Source of the DNA: Diphasiastrum complanatum
Taxonomy: Eukaryota; Streptophyta; Lycopodiopsida; Lycopodiales; Lycopodiaceae
Length of the DNA: 64,000 bases
NCBI GenBank assembly: GCA_029204225.1
Contig: CM055093.1
Location: 3,336,974-3,400,973, forward strand
Direction of reading: 5' to 3'
Part shown: positions 53,756-64,000 of the stretch, piece after piece
Numbering within the stretch: position 1 is the first letter of the stretch
How the letters are laid out: the number at the start of each line of letters is the position of its first letter
Notes under the pieces: model-generated
What the model was told of the DNA's origin: nothing
Databases searched by the model: none
Seen by the model: the letters and a program-made list of their open reading frames with translations, nothing else
Position numbers and translations under genes: made by a program

Positions 53756-56700
53756 CTCCCTCTTCAACTAGTTTTAGCATAGATTTAGAAAGTACACCAA
53801 GACTTGTTCTATGCTTGAAAAATAAGTCCTTTCCCAATGCTTTGGTAAAGATATCAGCCACACATTCCTTTGATGGGACATGTTCAAGCTTGATCTCTTT
53901 TGCCAACACTTGTTCTCTCACAAAATGGTAAGCCACCTCGATATGTTTGCTCCTTGCATGGAAAACCGGATTGCTTGCTAGACTTTGGGCTGAAAGGTTG
54001 TCACAAAAGATGATTGGACTCTCTGAAAAATCCAGCAAATGAAGCTCCATAATCATCCTCTTGATCCACACCATCTCCTTTGTGCATGATGTCAAAGCTT
54101 TGTACTCGGCCTCACTAGAAGAAAGTGATATAGTTGCTTGTTTCTTCGACATCCATGAGATAGCTCCATCACCTATGAAAATAGCATGTGCATTTATGGA
54201 TTTTCTATCCATAAGGTCTCCTGCAAAATCTGAATCTGAAAAACCAAATAAGTTAGGTGATGAGCCTCTATAAACAATGCCAAAATCTTTTGTTCCCGAG
54301 ATGTATCTCAAGATCCTCTTTCCTAGTTTCCAATGTTCTATGCTAGGATCTTGCATGAATTGGCTTAATCTACCAACACAATAAGATAAATCAGGTCTTG
54401 TGATGGTTAGATATATAAGAGAACCTATTAGCTTCCTATAGAGAGTAATGTCCTCGAAGGATCTTTCATTACCTCTTATAGTTAGCTTTACATGTGATTC
54501 CATAGGTGTATCAATAGGATTTGCATCTACCATATGAAATCTATTGAGAATAGAAATAGCATACTTCTCTTGTGAAATAAAAGTGATTTGAGAAGTTCTA
54601 ATTACTTCTATTCCTAAGATATAGCTCAAAAGACCAAGATCATGCACTTCAAATTCCTTTTTTAGTGCTTTCTTGATATCTTCTATATCTTCCTTGTTCC
54701 CTCCACTTAAAATAATGTCATCCACATAAATTAGAAGGATTGTAACATCATTAGCACTAATTCTAAAGTAAAGTGAATGATCATACTCACTCATAGTGAA
54801 GTTTTGAGAAAGTAGAAAAGAGTTAAGCCTAGCATACCAACTCCTTGGTGCTTGCTTAAGACCATACAAACTTTTTTGTAGAAAACACACATGATTAGGC
54901 TTGCTATGAGAAACATAGCTCTCGGGTTGCTCCATGTAGACTTCCTCTTCAAGATCACCATTCAAGAAAGCATTAGAAATGTCTAATTGCCAAAGATCCC
55001 ATCCATAAAGAGTTGCAAGGGAAATGATTACTCTTATGCTCACCATCTTTGCCACGGGTGCAAAGGTTTCCTCATAGTCAATGCCATGCTCTTGAGCATA
55101 ACCTTTAGCCACCAACCTTGCCTTCAACTTGTTGATAGATCCATCTTGATTTGTCTTTACCTTGAAGATCCATTTGCATCCAATTGCACTTTTGCCCTTT
55201 GGAAGCTCCACCAATCTCCATGTGTTGTTCTTCATAAGTGCTTCAAACTCAAGATCCATTGCTTGGATCCATTCCTCTTCTTGCCTTGCTTCATCTACAC
55301 ATGAAGGTACATCAAAAGAAGTTAGGAAAGCATAGTTGGATCCATCCACCACTTGCTTACCTTTGCCATCATAAGTGAGCCTTGAGGGTTTCACTTTATG
55401 CCTTGGAGTTCTCCTTGGAATTTGACTTGAAGAGGCTTCTTCAACATCCACATCCAATGTGTCATCAACTCCATTGTCATCAAGCACATTAGTTGCAACA
55501 ACACCATCATCACTTGAAACAACTTTTGGAATGTTACCTTCATCAAAAATGACATCCCTACTTGTGAACACTTTCTTGATTGAAGGAACATAAATCCTAT
55601 ATGCTTTGCTTACTTCACTATAACCAACAAAAATGCCCTTTCTTGAAGATGGATCCTCCTTAGTTCTATCATCAAGAGTAATGTTGAAGTAGCAAATGCA
55701 TCCAAAAGTTCTTAGAAACTTGACATTAGGCTTCGTACCAAACAAAGCTTCAAAAGGGGTTTTTCCTTCCAATACAACACTTGGCCATCTATTGCATAGG
55801 AAATTTGCACACAACAAAGCATCACTCCAAAAAGGTTTAGGAAGATTAGCATTCAATCTCATTGCCTTTGCACTCTCACACAAGGTTCTATTCTTCCTCT
55901 CGGCCACTCCATTTTGTTGTGGTGTTCTTGGACATGTGTACTCCCTCTTGATCCCATGCTCATCGCAAAAGGCTTTGAATTTGTTAGAAATGTATTCACC
56001 ACCATTGTCGCTCCTCAAGCATTTGATTTTGGTTGTAAATTGAGTCTCAATAGCAACTTTGAACTTGACAAACACATCAAACACCTCATCCTTGCTCTTT
56101 AGTAGATAAACCCAACAAAATCTACTAAAATCATCAATGAAAGTTACATACATCTTAGCACCTCCATTGCTAATTGTAGTAACACCATGAATATCCGAAT
56201 GCAAGAGAGAAAAAGGCATCTTAGATCTAGATATAGATCTAGTATATGGCAATCTATGTGATTTAGACAAAGCACATTCTTCACAAACATGATTCAAGCA
56301 AGTAAGAGACTTGGGAAGTCCCCTTACTACCTCCTTTTTGGCTATTACCTCCAAGGCCTTGTAGTTGAGATGTCCCATCCTTTTATGCCATACCTCTTGA
56401 ATTGACATTTGTTCATTTGCCATGCATCCAACTTGGTTAGCAACAACACATGCATCAAGCTTGAACAATTTCCCTTGCCTTTTCCCTTTTGCAATGATAC
56501 TACACCCCTTTTTGATCAAGCAAGCATCACCATCAAACTCAACTTTGAATCCTTTGTCAAGCATTTGGCTTACACTAAGTAAGTTCTTGGTAATGGATGG
56601 AATGAGCAAAACATCTTTCAATTCTATATTCCTATTTGTAGAAAGTGAAATAGGAATTGTGCCAATCCCCTTGATTGCACACTCACCATCATTTGCGGTA

Positions 56701-56837
56701 TAGATTACCTTCCTATCACCATCAAATGCCATTAAAGATGAAAAATACTCTTTATGATATGTCATATGAGAAGTGGCTCCACTATCAATCCACCAAGGAT
56801 CAATGTCTCCATGATTAGCCAACAAGCAAGATGACAT
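53751..56837 (-). CDS. H copia pol polyprotein, open for 1028 codons
   Basis: The best-preserved transposon gene of the window. Protease IDSGATSHM (D18) is followed by the pre-integrase VWHKRMGHLNYKAL with CEECALSKSHRLPY. The integrase core has LLHSDIHGV, CLRSDNGGEY and GVAERKNRTL (D,D35E intact), then GIFVGYSEVSKAYRIY. RT has SLYGLKQAPRSWYARL and YVDDIILSGG, and RNase H has GFSDSDFAGD, SLSSSEAEYKAL and FCDNLSAQ. It ends GVLSKSMLKLVEEGV, the stop overlapping the LTR by five bases. The frame extends upstream through half a zinc knuckle (KGHFASDC) to about 56955, where an inverted fragment begins, so gag is not attached. Confidence 0.95.
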   Translation of the reverse strand: MSSCLLANHGDIDPWWIDSGATSHMTYHKEYFSSLMAFDGDRKVIYTANDGECAIKGIGTIPISLSTNRNIELKDVLLIPSITKNLLSVSQMLDKGFKVEFDGDACLIKKGCSIIAKGKRQGKLFKLDACVVANQVGCMANEQMSIQEVWHKRMGHLNYKALEVIAKKEVVRGLPKSLTCLNHVCEECALSKSHRLPYTRSISRSKMPFSLLHSDIHGVTTISNGGAKMYVTFIDDFSRFCWVYLLKSKDEVFDVFVKFKVAIETQFTTKIKCLRSDNGGEYISNKFKAFCDEHGIKREYTCPRTPQQNGVAERKNRTLCESAKAMRLNANLPKPFWSDALLCANFLCNRWPSVVLEGKTPFEALFGTKPNVKFLRTFGCICYFNITLDDRTKEDPSSRKGIFVGYSEVSKAYRIYVPSIKKVFTSRDVIFDEGNIPKVVSSDDGVVATNVLDDNGVDDTLDVDVEEASSSQIPRRTPRHKVKPSRLTYDGKGKQVVDGSNYAFLTSFDVPSCVDEARQEEEWIQAMDLEFEALMKNNTWRLVELPKGKSAIGCKWIFKVKTNQDGSINKLKARLVAKGYAQEHGIDYEETFAPVAKMVSIRVIISLATLYGWDLWQLDISNAFLNGDLEEEVYMEQPESYVSHSKPNHVCFLQKSLYGLKQAPRSWYARLNSFLLSQNFTMSEYDHSLYFRISANDVTILLIYVDDIILSGGNKEDIEDIKKALKKEFEVHDLGLLSYILGIEVIRTSQITFISQEKYAISILNRFHMVDANPIDTPMESHVKLTIRGNERSFEDITLYRKLIGSLIYLTITRPDLSYCVGRLSQFMQDPSIEHWKLGKRILRYISGTKDFGIVYRGSSPNLFGFSDSDFAGDLMDRKSINAHAIFIGDGAISWMSKKQATISLSSSEAEYKALTSCTKEMVWIKRMIMELHLLDFSESPIIFCDNLSAQSLASNPVFHARSKHIEVAYHFVREQVLAKEIKLEHVPSKECVADIFTKALGKDLFFKHRTSLGVLSKSMLKLVEEGV

Positions 56838-56957
56838 AACAAAAGCATCATTTGAAAGAAGCTCATCCCCACCCTCATCAATAGTTAGATTGGTTTGCTT
56901 TTCCCCTTGATCCCTCTTTTTCTTAAAACAATCACTAGCAAAATGCCCTTTGACTCC

Positions 56958-57240
56958 ACGTTTTTAAGTGGAAATTGTTTCAACTCGATGTCTCCAACGC
57001 TTTTTTGAATGGCTATCTTGAGGAGGAGATATACATGGAATAGCCTCAAGGATTTATCAAGGATAAATCTAAGGTGTGTTTGCTATTTAGAAGTCTTTAT
57101 GGCTTGAAGAAAGCACCTAGATCATGGTATTCAAGACTCAACAACTTTCTACTTTCATTAGGATTTGTGCTTAGTGACTATGATCCTTCTATGTACTTAA
57201 AGTTTGATGGTAGTAATATTGTCATTCTTCTAATCTATGT
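56958..57240 (+). mobile_element. Inverted copia RT fragment between H and H2
   Basis: The plus strand reads WKLFQLDVSNAFLNGYLEEE, VCLLFRSLYGLKKAPRSWYS and DGSNIVILLIYVD, then stops at the catalytic site. It is a related copia RT, opposite to H and H2, with one internal stop. Its ends coincide with the ends of H and H2. Confidence 0.9.
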
Positions 57241-57800
57241 AGATCTTAGCAATGGCAGGTATGAACAAAACATCCTTCAAATGAACATTCCTATTTGTGG
57301 AGAGAGAAATAGGAATTGTGCCAATCCCTTTGATTGCACATTCACCATCATTGGTCGTATAGATCACCCTCTTGTCATCTCCATATGCCAACAAAGAAGT
57401 GAAATACTCTTTGTGAAAAGTCATGTGTGAGCTTGCTCCACTGTCAATTCACCAAGGATCAATATCTCCAACACTAGCAACCAAACATGAAGACATCACA
57501 AATGCATCATCATTTGAGTTTTGATCACCAACACCATCCTCATCTAGAGTTAGATTTCCTTGCTTATCACCTTAATATCTTTTCTTTTTGAAGCAATCAC
57601 TTGCAAAATGCCCTTTGATACTACAATAGAAGCATTTCAATTTTGATCTATCTTTCTTTTTGCCAAAAGTGGAAGTCTCACCTTGATCTTGCCCTTTTGC
57701 TTTTGCCTTGCCCTTGAACTTGCCTTTGAAAAACATAGTCTCCTCTCCATCAAGTTGAGATGTTGATGTAGATCCACCTCCTCTTTATTGAAGCCTATAC
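57241..57800 (-). pseudogene. H2 nucleocapsid and protease start
   Basis: From the right: knuckle CFYCSIKGHFASDC (57655-57600), then a linker, DPW-stop-IDSGASSHMTFHKEYF and DGECAIKGIGTIPISLSTNR, ending DVLFIPAIAKI at 57245. The stop replaces the second Trp of DPWWID. This duplicates the protease already present in H, with many differences. Confidence 0.85.
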
Positions 57801-57807
57801 TCCTCAT

Positions 57808-58359
57808 TCACCAAGATCTCTTGAAATCCACAATACTTGGCATAGTCTTTTGAATAGAAAAACTTTGAACAAGATTAGCATGATCATCCAACAAGCCAAT
57901 AAGTATAACTTGAACAAGTTCTACCTCCTTAATGCTCTCATCAATACATGCTAATTCATCATTGAATGTTTTAACCCTCAAAACAAAAGCATGAGAACTT
58001 TCATCCTTCTTTTGAAAAAATTGAAAGATTTGCTTCCTAAGAGTAAATACTTTTGATGTAGACTTGGATACATAAAACGTCTTCAAAGCTTCCCAAGCCT
58101 CACTTGATGAAGTACACTTACCAACTTCCTTGAGAAGTTCATCGGTAACATTCATCTTTATCACATGTAGATGTTTCTTTGCCCTCTTGTCATACCTCCC
58201 TTGATCTTGTTGTGCCATGGGCCTCTCCTCCACACCTACAAAAATATCCATCAAATCATTCATCTCAAGGAGAGACTCCATTCTCACCTTCCAAGTAAAA
58301 TAGTTTGTAGAAGTAAGCCTATCATTGCCTTCCAACATGAATCCACTTGATGTAGCCAT
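57808..58359 (-). pseudogene. H2 gag
   Basis: It begins MATSSGFMLEGNDRLTSTNY at 58359 and has KVRMESLLEMNDLMDIFVG, INVTDELLKEVG-type sequence (KMNVTDELLKEVGKCTSSSE) and FNDELACIDESIKEVELVQ. Open for 183 codons; it then breaks before the knuckle. It is the only complete gag N-terminus in plain orientation for this copia group here and serves as reference for A and J. Confidence 0.9.
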
Positions 58360-58855
58360 GTTGCAATTACTTGATTCTTTCTTTCAACTTGTTCCAATGC
58401 ACAAAGAACTCTCTTGAATGTCAACAAATGAAGTCAAGAAGAAATCACAAAGATATGGAACCTCTCAAATCTCGTTCTTGCACCAAACCTAGCAAATCCA
58501 ACACATAGAATGAAGAATTCTTGATCAACCTATGATCTACCCACAATCTAATGAATCTTGCCACTTACTAAGATTAAAACAAACTCTATTGAAGTCCAGC
58601 AACCTCAAGAGGTAGAGATCAGATCTCACGTATAAGCATGAATGAGAGTAGAGAGAGAGAATATATCTCTTCCCACGTGTGTACATATATTTATAATAGG
58701 TCCATGCCCTATTTTGAATTTGGTTTTCCCCCATAGAAACTTCTAGATCAACACCCCTACTAAAACTATGGATTAGATTCAATGAAGAAGATATTCAAAT
58801 TTGTATCTTCCAAACTCGACCTTCTACATTTTCCTCACTTTTCAAAAGTGGTAAT
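58360..58855 (-). mobile_element. H2 leader and probable 5' LTR
   Basis: A TATA box (TTATAAATATAT, about 58685-58696) lies upstream of gag. The stretch near 58800-58850 is loosely similar to the U3 of the H LTR (CACTTTTGA, AGGTCGAGT). No good primer site is seen, and the LTR edges are uncertain. Confidence 0.45.
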
Positions 58856-59414
58856 TGTTGTGTCATCTACTTAGTATAAAGGTTCGTCGCTGGGAGCGGC
58901 ACCTGCATAACAAAAAGCGAGAGAGAAAGCTAGATATGGACATAGAAATAGAAAGAGCTAGAGCTTAGAGATGATGCATAATAACAGAAGATTGCCTCCT
59001 TATAGTTTTGTGAGGGGAGGCCATCTTGGCTTTCATTGGCCCTTTCTTATTGGCTAGAATCCTAATCTTAGCCGTTCAAACTAAAATGATTAGAATCTAA
59101 TGGTTCAATAAGAAGATGACCAAACTCACATGATTCATGTGAGATTTTCTCAACGTAGAACCATGTAACTTGACTTTGGAGTTTTTTATTATTTTATTCT
59201 CTTTAGGCCCCAAGTCTTCTATTCAAATTCTACCAAGCCATTTTGTGTGCTCATTGCGTTGGGCTTACACACGCAGGATGCCAGTTTCCTCGCACTTATT
59301 ATTCTAACTGTACAGTAGTGTACTGTGGCAAAGCCCACTAAGTAAACCTTGGCCAACAATAGTTTTAGTGACGGGACCCACTTATTTATTTATGTACAGG
59401 AAATACCCACAATA
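58856..59414 (-). mobile_element. LTR N1, probably solo
   Basis: On the minus strand it starts TATTGTGGGTATTTCC (mutated TG) at 59414 and ends ACACAACA at 58856. The first 60 bp match LTR N3 (63380 on), and the last 40 bp match N2. A short GAGAGAGA tract near 58919 sits where N2 and F have long repeats. Flanks GTAAT and GCATT agree at three of five bases, so a decayed target duplication is possible. Confidence 0.65.
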
Positions 59415-60223
59415 GCATTAGAGGAGTTTTGAGTTCCAAAAAGACCCTTTAAGAATTTGTGCAAGATGCCTTTTTTATTATTAAAATATTATAACACTAA
59501 TACTTTTGACTTGCCATAAATTTTTAATCGTGGCTCATAAGTATGCCATGTAACATATCATTGAAAAGTCCTTGTCAAGCACTTTCTAATGCACCAAACT
59601 CCGCTAAATTCGGACTTACCACTAAAAAGTTATGCCATTTTTAGTATGGAACCAAAATGTGGACTCAAAAAGTTACATTACGTAGATTTCAAATTTGAGT
59701 GTTTTGATTGGTCCATGTGTAAGAAGAATTTGAGAAAAAATATAAAAAGAATCTTTACAAAGGATCTTTTTGGGATTTAGAACTCCTCTAATGGGTTCTC
59801 GTTCCGAAGTAGTGTCGGTCCCTTGGCACCGTGCCTATATTTGTCGTGGAGGAGCGCTGTTGTCTGCCCGTTTATTGTTGGGACATGGATGCTTAAGGAA
59901 AATTGTGGATATAATTCGCTTACGTAAAAAATTATTTGATGATGGTGATCAACAAGAACGTGAACTTGCCAAATTTTTAATAGTAGCCAGATAACTAGTC
60001 TGGTGACCATTCCTAATAATCTTGTTCATTGACAAATGGGTAGTCGAGGCATTCCATCAGAGTATCCCAAGATAAATCTTGTTGATATAATGGATTCTCA
60101 TAGATCGGCGCAACTGGTCCCAGGGTCCTAGACTCCTCCAAATTGTAAGATGGATATGACATGCTAGCTTGACTTTCTTGTCTATCTAGGTATTTATGGT
60201 ATGCTATAGCCTAAAGACTTTCC
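59415..60223. other. Unassigned, possibly gypsy G debris
   Basis: Open frames on both strands at 59770-60010 have no recognisable motif. The part next to 60223 may be the end of G's gag-pol linker. Confidence 0.35.
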
Positions 60224-61013
60224 TCAGCAGTCAATCCTACAAATTGAGGACAAGATATTGTTGTTGTAAGCGCTGGTGCTTGCTAGGAGGGCTGGAGGCC
60301 TATTTGGGATTGGATTCCTTGGATTTCGTCTTTGAAGAATGGATATACCCGGATTTTGGTTTGGGGGTCTGTTGAATCGTGAAACAATTAGACTTTGGCT
60401 GAATCTTGCTTGTTGAAGGACAGTTGTCAACCTTAGTCTTTCCCTTGTCATTGTACTTCCCAATTGAAGGCTGCATGATTGCGCTTGTCTGTGGACCTTG
60501 TGCTGAATTGCCTTCAAGTTGCCCTATTGATGCCAGTCCCCTTTGTAATTCATCACTAAGAATTCTTTGCATCGATTGCATAAAAATCTCTGATAGAACT
60601 TGCCAGACTTCCTCGGTTGCCAATTTTTTGACTTCCTCATCTGTCAGTGGCTTGATGGATTCTACCATCTTTGTCTTCTGTGATGGTTTTACTTGTTTGT
60701 CGGAGGATATCTTTGCGTACTTTGGGACTTTTGTCAGATTGTCTTCTTTCTCACTCATTTCATAATCTGGTGGCACCAGAATTTTTCTTTTATAGTGCGT
60801 TCTTTCGAGAGGTGGAGGAGTCTACACAGGTACATGTTGGTCTACATAGGCCAAATGCCTCCTTGCTAATTGTGGATTACGCAATGGACAATCTCGACAT
60901 AAATGGTTAACTACGCATAGTGAACAAGAGGAATCAAATGTTGATGGATCCCCTCGGTGTGGACATTCAGCATGATGGTGTTGGCCATTCGGACTTTGCA
61001 ATGCCCCAAGCAA
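60224..61013 (-). pseudogene. Gypsy G gag C-terminal part with zinc knuckle
   Basis: From the right: HHHAECPHRGDPS, then CSLCVVNHLCRDC (60935-60890), similar to the paired knuckles of R. It then runs through MPPDYEMSEKEDNLTKVPKY and LATEEVWQVLSEIFMQSMQR to a Lys/Ser-rich tail ending near 60300. It begins abruptly at about 60975, where plus-strand RT starts. Confidence 0.7.
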
Positions 61014-61935
61014 TTTCTAACGAGTCATGCAGGTGGCATTCAAAGAGTATTTGCAAGATATTTTGGAGATTTTTTTGGACAATCTGTGCGTGCATGGACC
61101 AGAATCTAGACACTTATCCAATCTGGAGAAGGTGCTACAAAAATGTCGCGAATTCCAAATCTCCTTGAATCCAAAAAAATGTCAATTTTGGGTTACACAT
61201 GGCTTGATTCTTGGCCATATAGTATCTAGACACGGGATCGCCACAGACCTATCGAAAATCAGGATCATTGTTCATCTACCACCACCAAGAACAATCTGCA
61301 AGGTCTATATTTTTATGGGTCATGCTAACTATTACAGGATCTTCATTCTAGATTTTGTGGAGTTAGCACGGCCAATTTACAAGCTCACAATGGATCCACA
61401 TTGGAACGAGAAAGTCGTAAAGGCTTTCCAAAAATTTAAAGATGCACTGGTTTCAGCACCAATCCTACGTCCGCCCAATTGGTCCATTGAGTTTCATGTG
61501 CATACGGAGGCATCGAAATATGCAGTTGGAGCAATCTTAACCCAGCCAGGAGAACACAAAAAGAATTTTTTGATCTGATTTGCAAGTCGACAGCTTAGTG
61601 ATACAGAAATGAGTTATTCAACCACAGAGAGAGAAGCACTGACAATGATATATGCGGTTAAGAAGTTTCGGCATTACTTGATGGCCACACACTTTGATTT
61701 TTATACGGACCATCAACCCTTGCTCTATCTCGTTAACAAAACCTGCAACACAGGGAGAATCACTTGATGGCTATTTATGTTATTAGAGTTTGATTTTCGG
61801 ATAGTAGTTCACAAGGGAGAACAACACTACATGGCAGGTCACGTGTCACATATCAAAGGAAGGATGTTGCACTCCAACCCGACGATGAGCTTCCCAATGC
61901 TACCTTATTTTATGTAGACATAGTACCGGAGTGGG
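60975..61935 (+). pseudogene. Gypsy G RT end and RNase H
   Basis: It starts in RT at WPFGLCNAPSNF, followed by VAFKEYLQDILEIFLDNLCV (FLDD changed to FLDN), LNPKKCQFWVTHGLILGHIV, MGHANYYRIFI, then RNase H: TEASKYAVGAILTQPG, SRQLSDTEMSYSTTEREAL and FYTDHQPLLYLVNK. Near the end the frame holds DDELPNATLFYVDIVPEW, the link to integrase, and is cut by LTR V. Open from 61027 to 61578, then frameshifted. Confidence 0.9.
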
Positions 61936-62662
61936 TGTGAAGATTATTAAAATATTATCTTCTTATCTCGAATTTGGGGCCATGTCCATGGTTATTTCCA
62001 CTAAATTTTATGTTGTACATAAAAGGTATGTGAATTGAGCACATAACCTTCTAGTGTAGGTCAGATTTGAGTTAGGTAGATTCAATTTTGATGACATGCA
62101 GAAGTTTAGATAGCATGCAATGTCATATTGTATGCATGCAAGCCACATGCAATCAATGCATGCAATATGCAATGTGGTTTTTGTGATCTACACATGTCTA
62201 GGTAGCTTTATGAGTTGACATGCAGTACATGCAAGAACCATGCATGTAGTTATACATGTGGATCTCTGGTAGGTAAATTAGTTCAGTTAAGTAGACTTTC
62301 CAAGCAACTCCACTGTAAAATTCGAGTCTCTCTCATGTAGGAAAAGCTTGGCATGTTTGCCATATTGTGAATAATGAGATTTTGGTGTTTTGGACTCATT
62401 CTCTCTCTACCCGAGTTTTTCATCATTGATTTTATCTCTCTACCCGAGAGCAGGCTGTTTTCCCCATACTGAACACTTAGAATAATTTCTGACATTCAAT
62501 TCTCATAGTGAGAAGTTAGATTTTTTCATCTGATGTATGTCATTGTGCCTTGTCATAGATTTTTCAAGTATACTGTTCTCTGATCAATCTTGTGCAATCA
62601 CAACACCTCAGTAAGATCATGTAGGCCTTGTGGTGAAGTTCACACGTGCTAAAAACTTCACA
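61936..62662 (+). mobile_element. Copia 5' LTR (element V, 727 bp)
   Basis: It starts TGTGAAG and ends CTTCACA, a perfect 7-bp inverted repeat, directly followed by a primer site. It is inserted in the RNase H-integrase link of G. The left flank is GTGGG; the other end lies outside the window or is lost. Confidence 0.85.
62095..62244 (+). promoter_or_regulatory. Cluster of eight RY motifs (CATGCA) in LTR V
   Basis: CATGCA at 62095, 62114, 62135, 62146, 62159, 62219, 62228 and 62239. Such motifs bind B3-domain seed regulators; this is the densest set in the window. Activity is an inference. Confidence 0.7.
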
Positions 62663-62674
62663 TGGTATCAAAGC
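62663..62674 (+). promoter_or_regulatory. Primer-binding site of V (Met-tRNA type)
   Basis: TGGTATCAAAGC, one change from the standard copia site, starting right after the LTR. Confidence 0.85.
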
Positions 62675-63379
62675 TTCATGGTATTTCAACTAGTTTAGTC
62701 TAGTTTAGTCACATTTTGGTAAATTGTCAATAAGAGGCCAAAACTCATCTTTGACTTAGAGATAAACTTTTTGAAGTTATATTAGTTTAAAATACATTCA
62801 ATAAGCACTTTTTGAAAATGTGGGAAAGTTGGTAGTCGAGTTTGAGAGAGATTCAAATTTGAACTTTGGGTACATTGAATCTAGACCCAAAAATAGTAGG
62901 GTTTAAATTTTGGAGGGAGATCCAAGTGGCCAAATAGGGTTTGGACTCTCTATAAAAGGATGTAACTCATGGAGAGACACATCTTCTCTCTTCTATCTCT
63001 CATTTCATCATTATACATGGTTCTCTTTGGGTTCTACTACTCATTGGTGCACTATCTTGGTGTTATCTTGCAATCTTGTGTGTAGAATGATCATTTATTG
63101 TTATTTTCGGTTCCACGTGTGTGAAATACAGTAGGGTACTGTAATTGTATGGACAGCAAACATATTTTATGTTTTGGTTCATGTTTGATCAATATTTCTT
63201 AGAGTTTGCATCTCATTTTGTATGTAGATGCTGATTTTTTTACATTGGCAGGATTGTTGGTTTGCTCCTTATTGTAACCAAAGATTTGGGACATGGATTG
63301 GATCTTGAATGATCTGAAATCCTTCACATTGCTCATGTTTCTAAATCAATTTGATTTATTTTTAGAAGATTTGACAAAG
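62675..63379 (+). mobile_element. Leader of V, no gag seen
   Basis: Non-coding sequence after the primer site. It includes a TATA-like CTATAAAAGGA (62950) and repeat P2, and ends at LTR N3. The TATA box suggests that another LTR fragment may be embedded. Confidence 0.45.
62976..63340 (+). repeat. Dispersed repeat P2 (matches P1)
   Basis: Same orientation and clear similarity to 48828-49180 over about 350 bp, with indels. Confidence 0.65.

Positions 63380-64000
<621 letters not shown>

Noticed and set aside
55696-56703. Plus-strand frames of 90-115 residues inside element H
   Set aside because: Antisense shadows of the intact minus-strand copia pol.
59770-59994. 74-codon plus-strand frame resembling an exon
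   Set aside because: No splice sites, homology or neighbours support it.

Overview
The window looks like nuclear DNA of a land plant with a large, retrotransposon-filled genome. It holds one spliced host gene of a plant-typical family, copia and gypsy LTR retrotransposons with primer sites matching plant tRNAs, almost no other host coding sequence, and many layers of nested, decayed insertions. The 3.6 kb intron and the age of the relics would suit a gymnosperm or another large-genome seed plant, but the sequence does not fix the lineage. Elements are labelled A to Z for cross-reference.

1-6.3 kb: a minus-strand three-exon gene for a 96-residue CYSTM protein (tail-anchored, cysteine-rich), with intact splice sites, start, stop and poly(A) signal. 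6.3-11.9 kb: sparse DNA with minisatellites and a copia gag relic (J). 12.2-18 kb: copia RT relic K, gypsy LTR F with a tRNA-Asp primer site, LTR Z1, copia LTR and leader S1, and copia T. 18.5-18.8 kb: a LINE reverse transcriptase relic.

20.1-32.1 kb: a nested stack. Element A (copia, plus strand) sits inside a reading frame of unknown element M; a 5-bp target duplication (ACCAC) marks both ends. Element B (copia, minus strand) lies inside A. A also has its gag start inverted and its RNase H region duplicated. 32.1-34.1 kb: minus-strand gypsy L. 34.1-43.3 kb: gypsy C, interrupted by LTR Z2, with two successive retropepsin-like domains. 43.3-45.7 kb: two fused copia pieces (D1, D2). 45.7-48.8 kb: gypsy E.

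49-53 kb: gypsy gag R and copia LTR and leader S2. 53.3-58.9 kb: copia H, with the best-preserved pol of the window, fused to a second 5' part (H2) around an inverted RT fragment. 58.9-64 kb: LTR N1, gypsy G with gag and RT head to head, copia LTR V with primer site, and LTR N3 running off the edge.

No RNA gene, CRISPR array, bacterial feature or plasmid-like feature was seen. The most interesting signals are the recurrent rearranged copia junctions, the duplicated protease of C, dense RY (CATGCA) motifs in two LTRs, and long CT/GA microsatellites in one LTR family.
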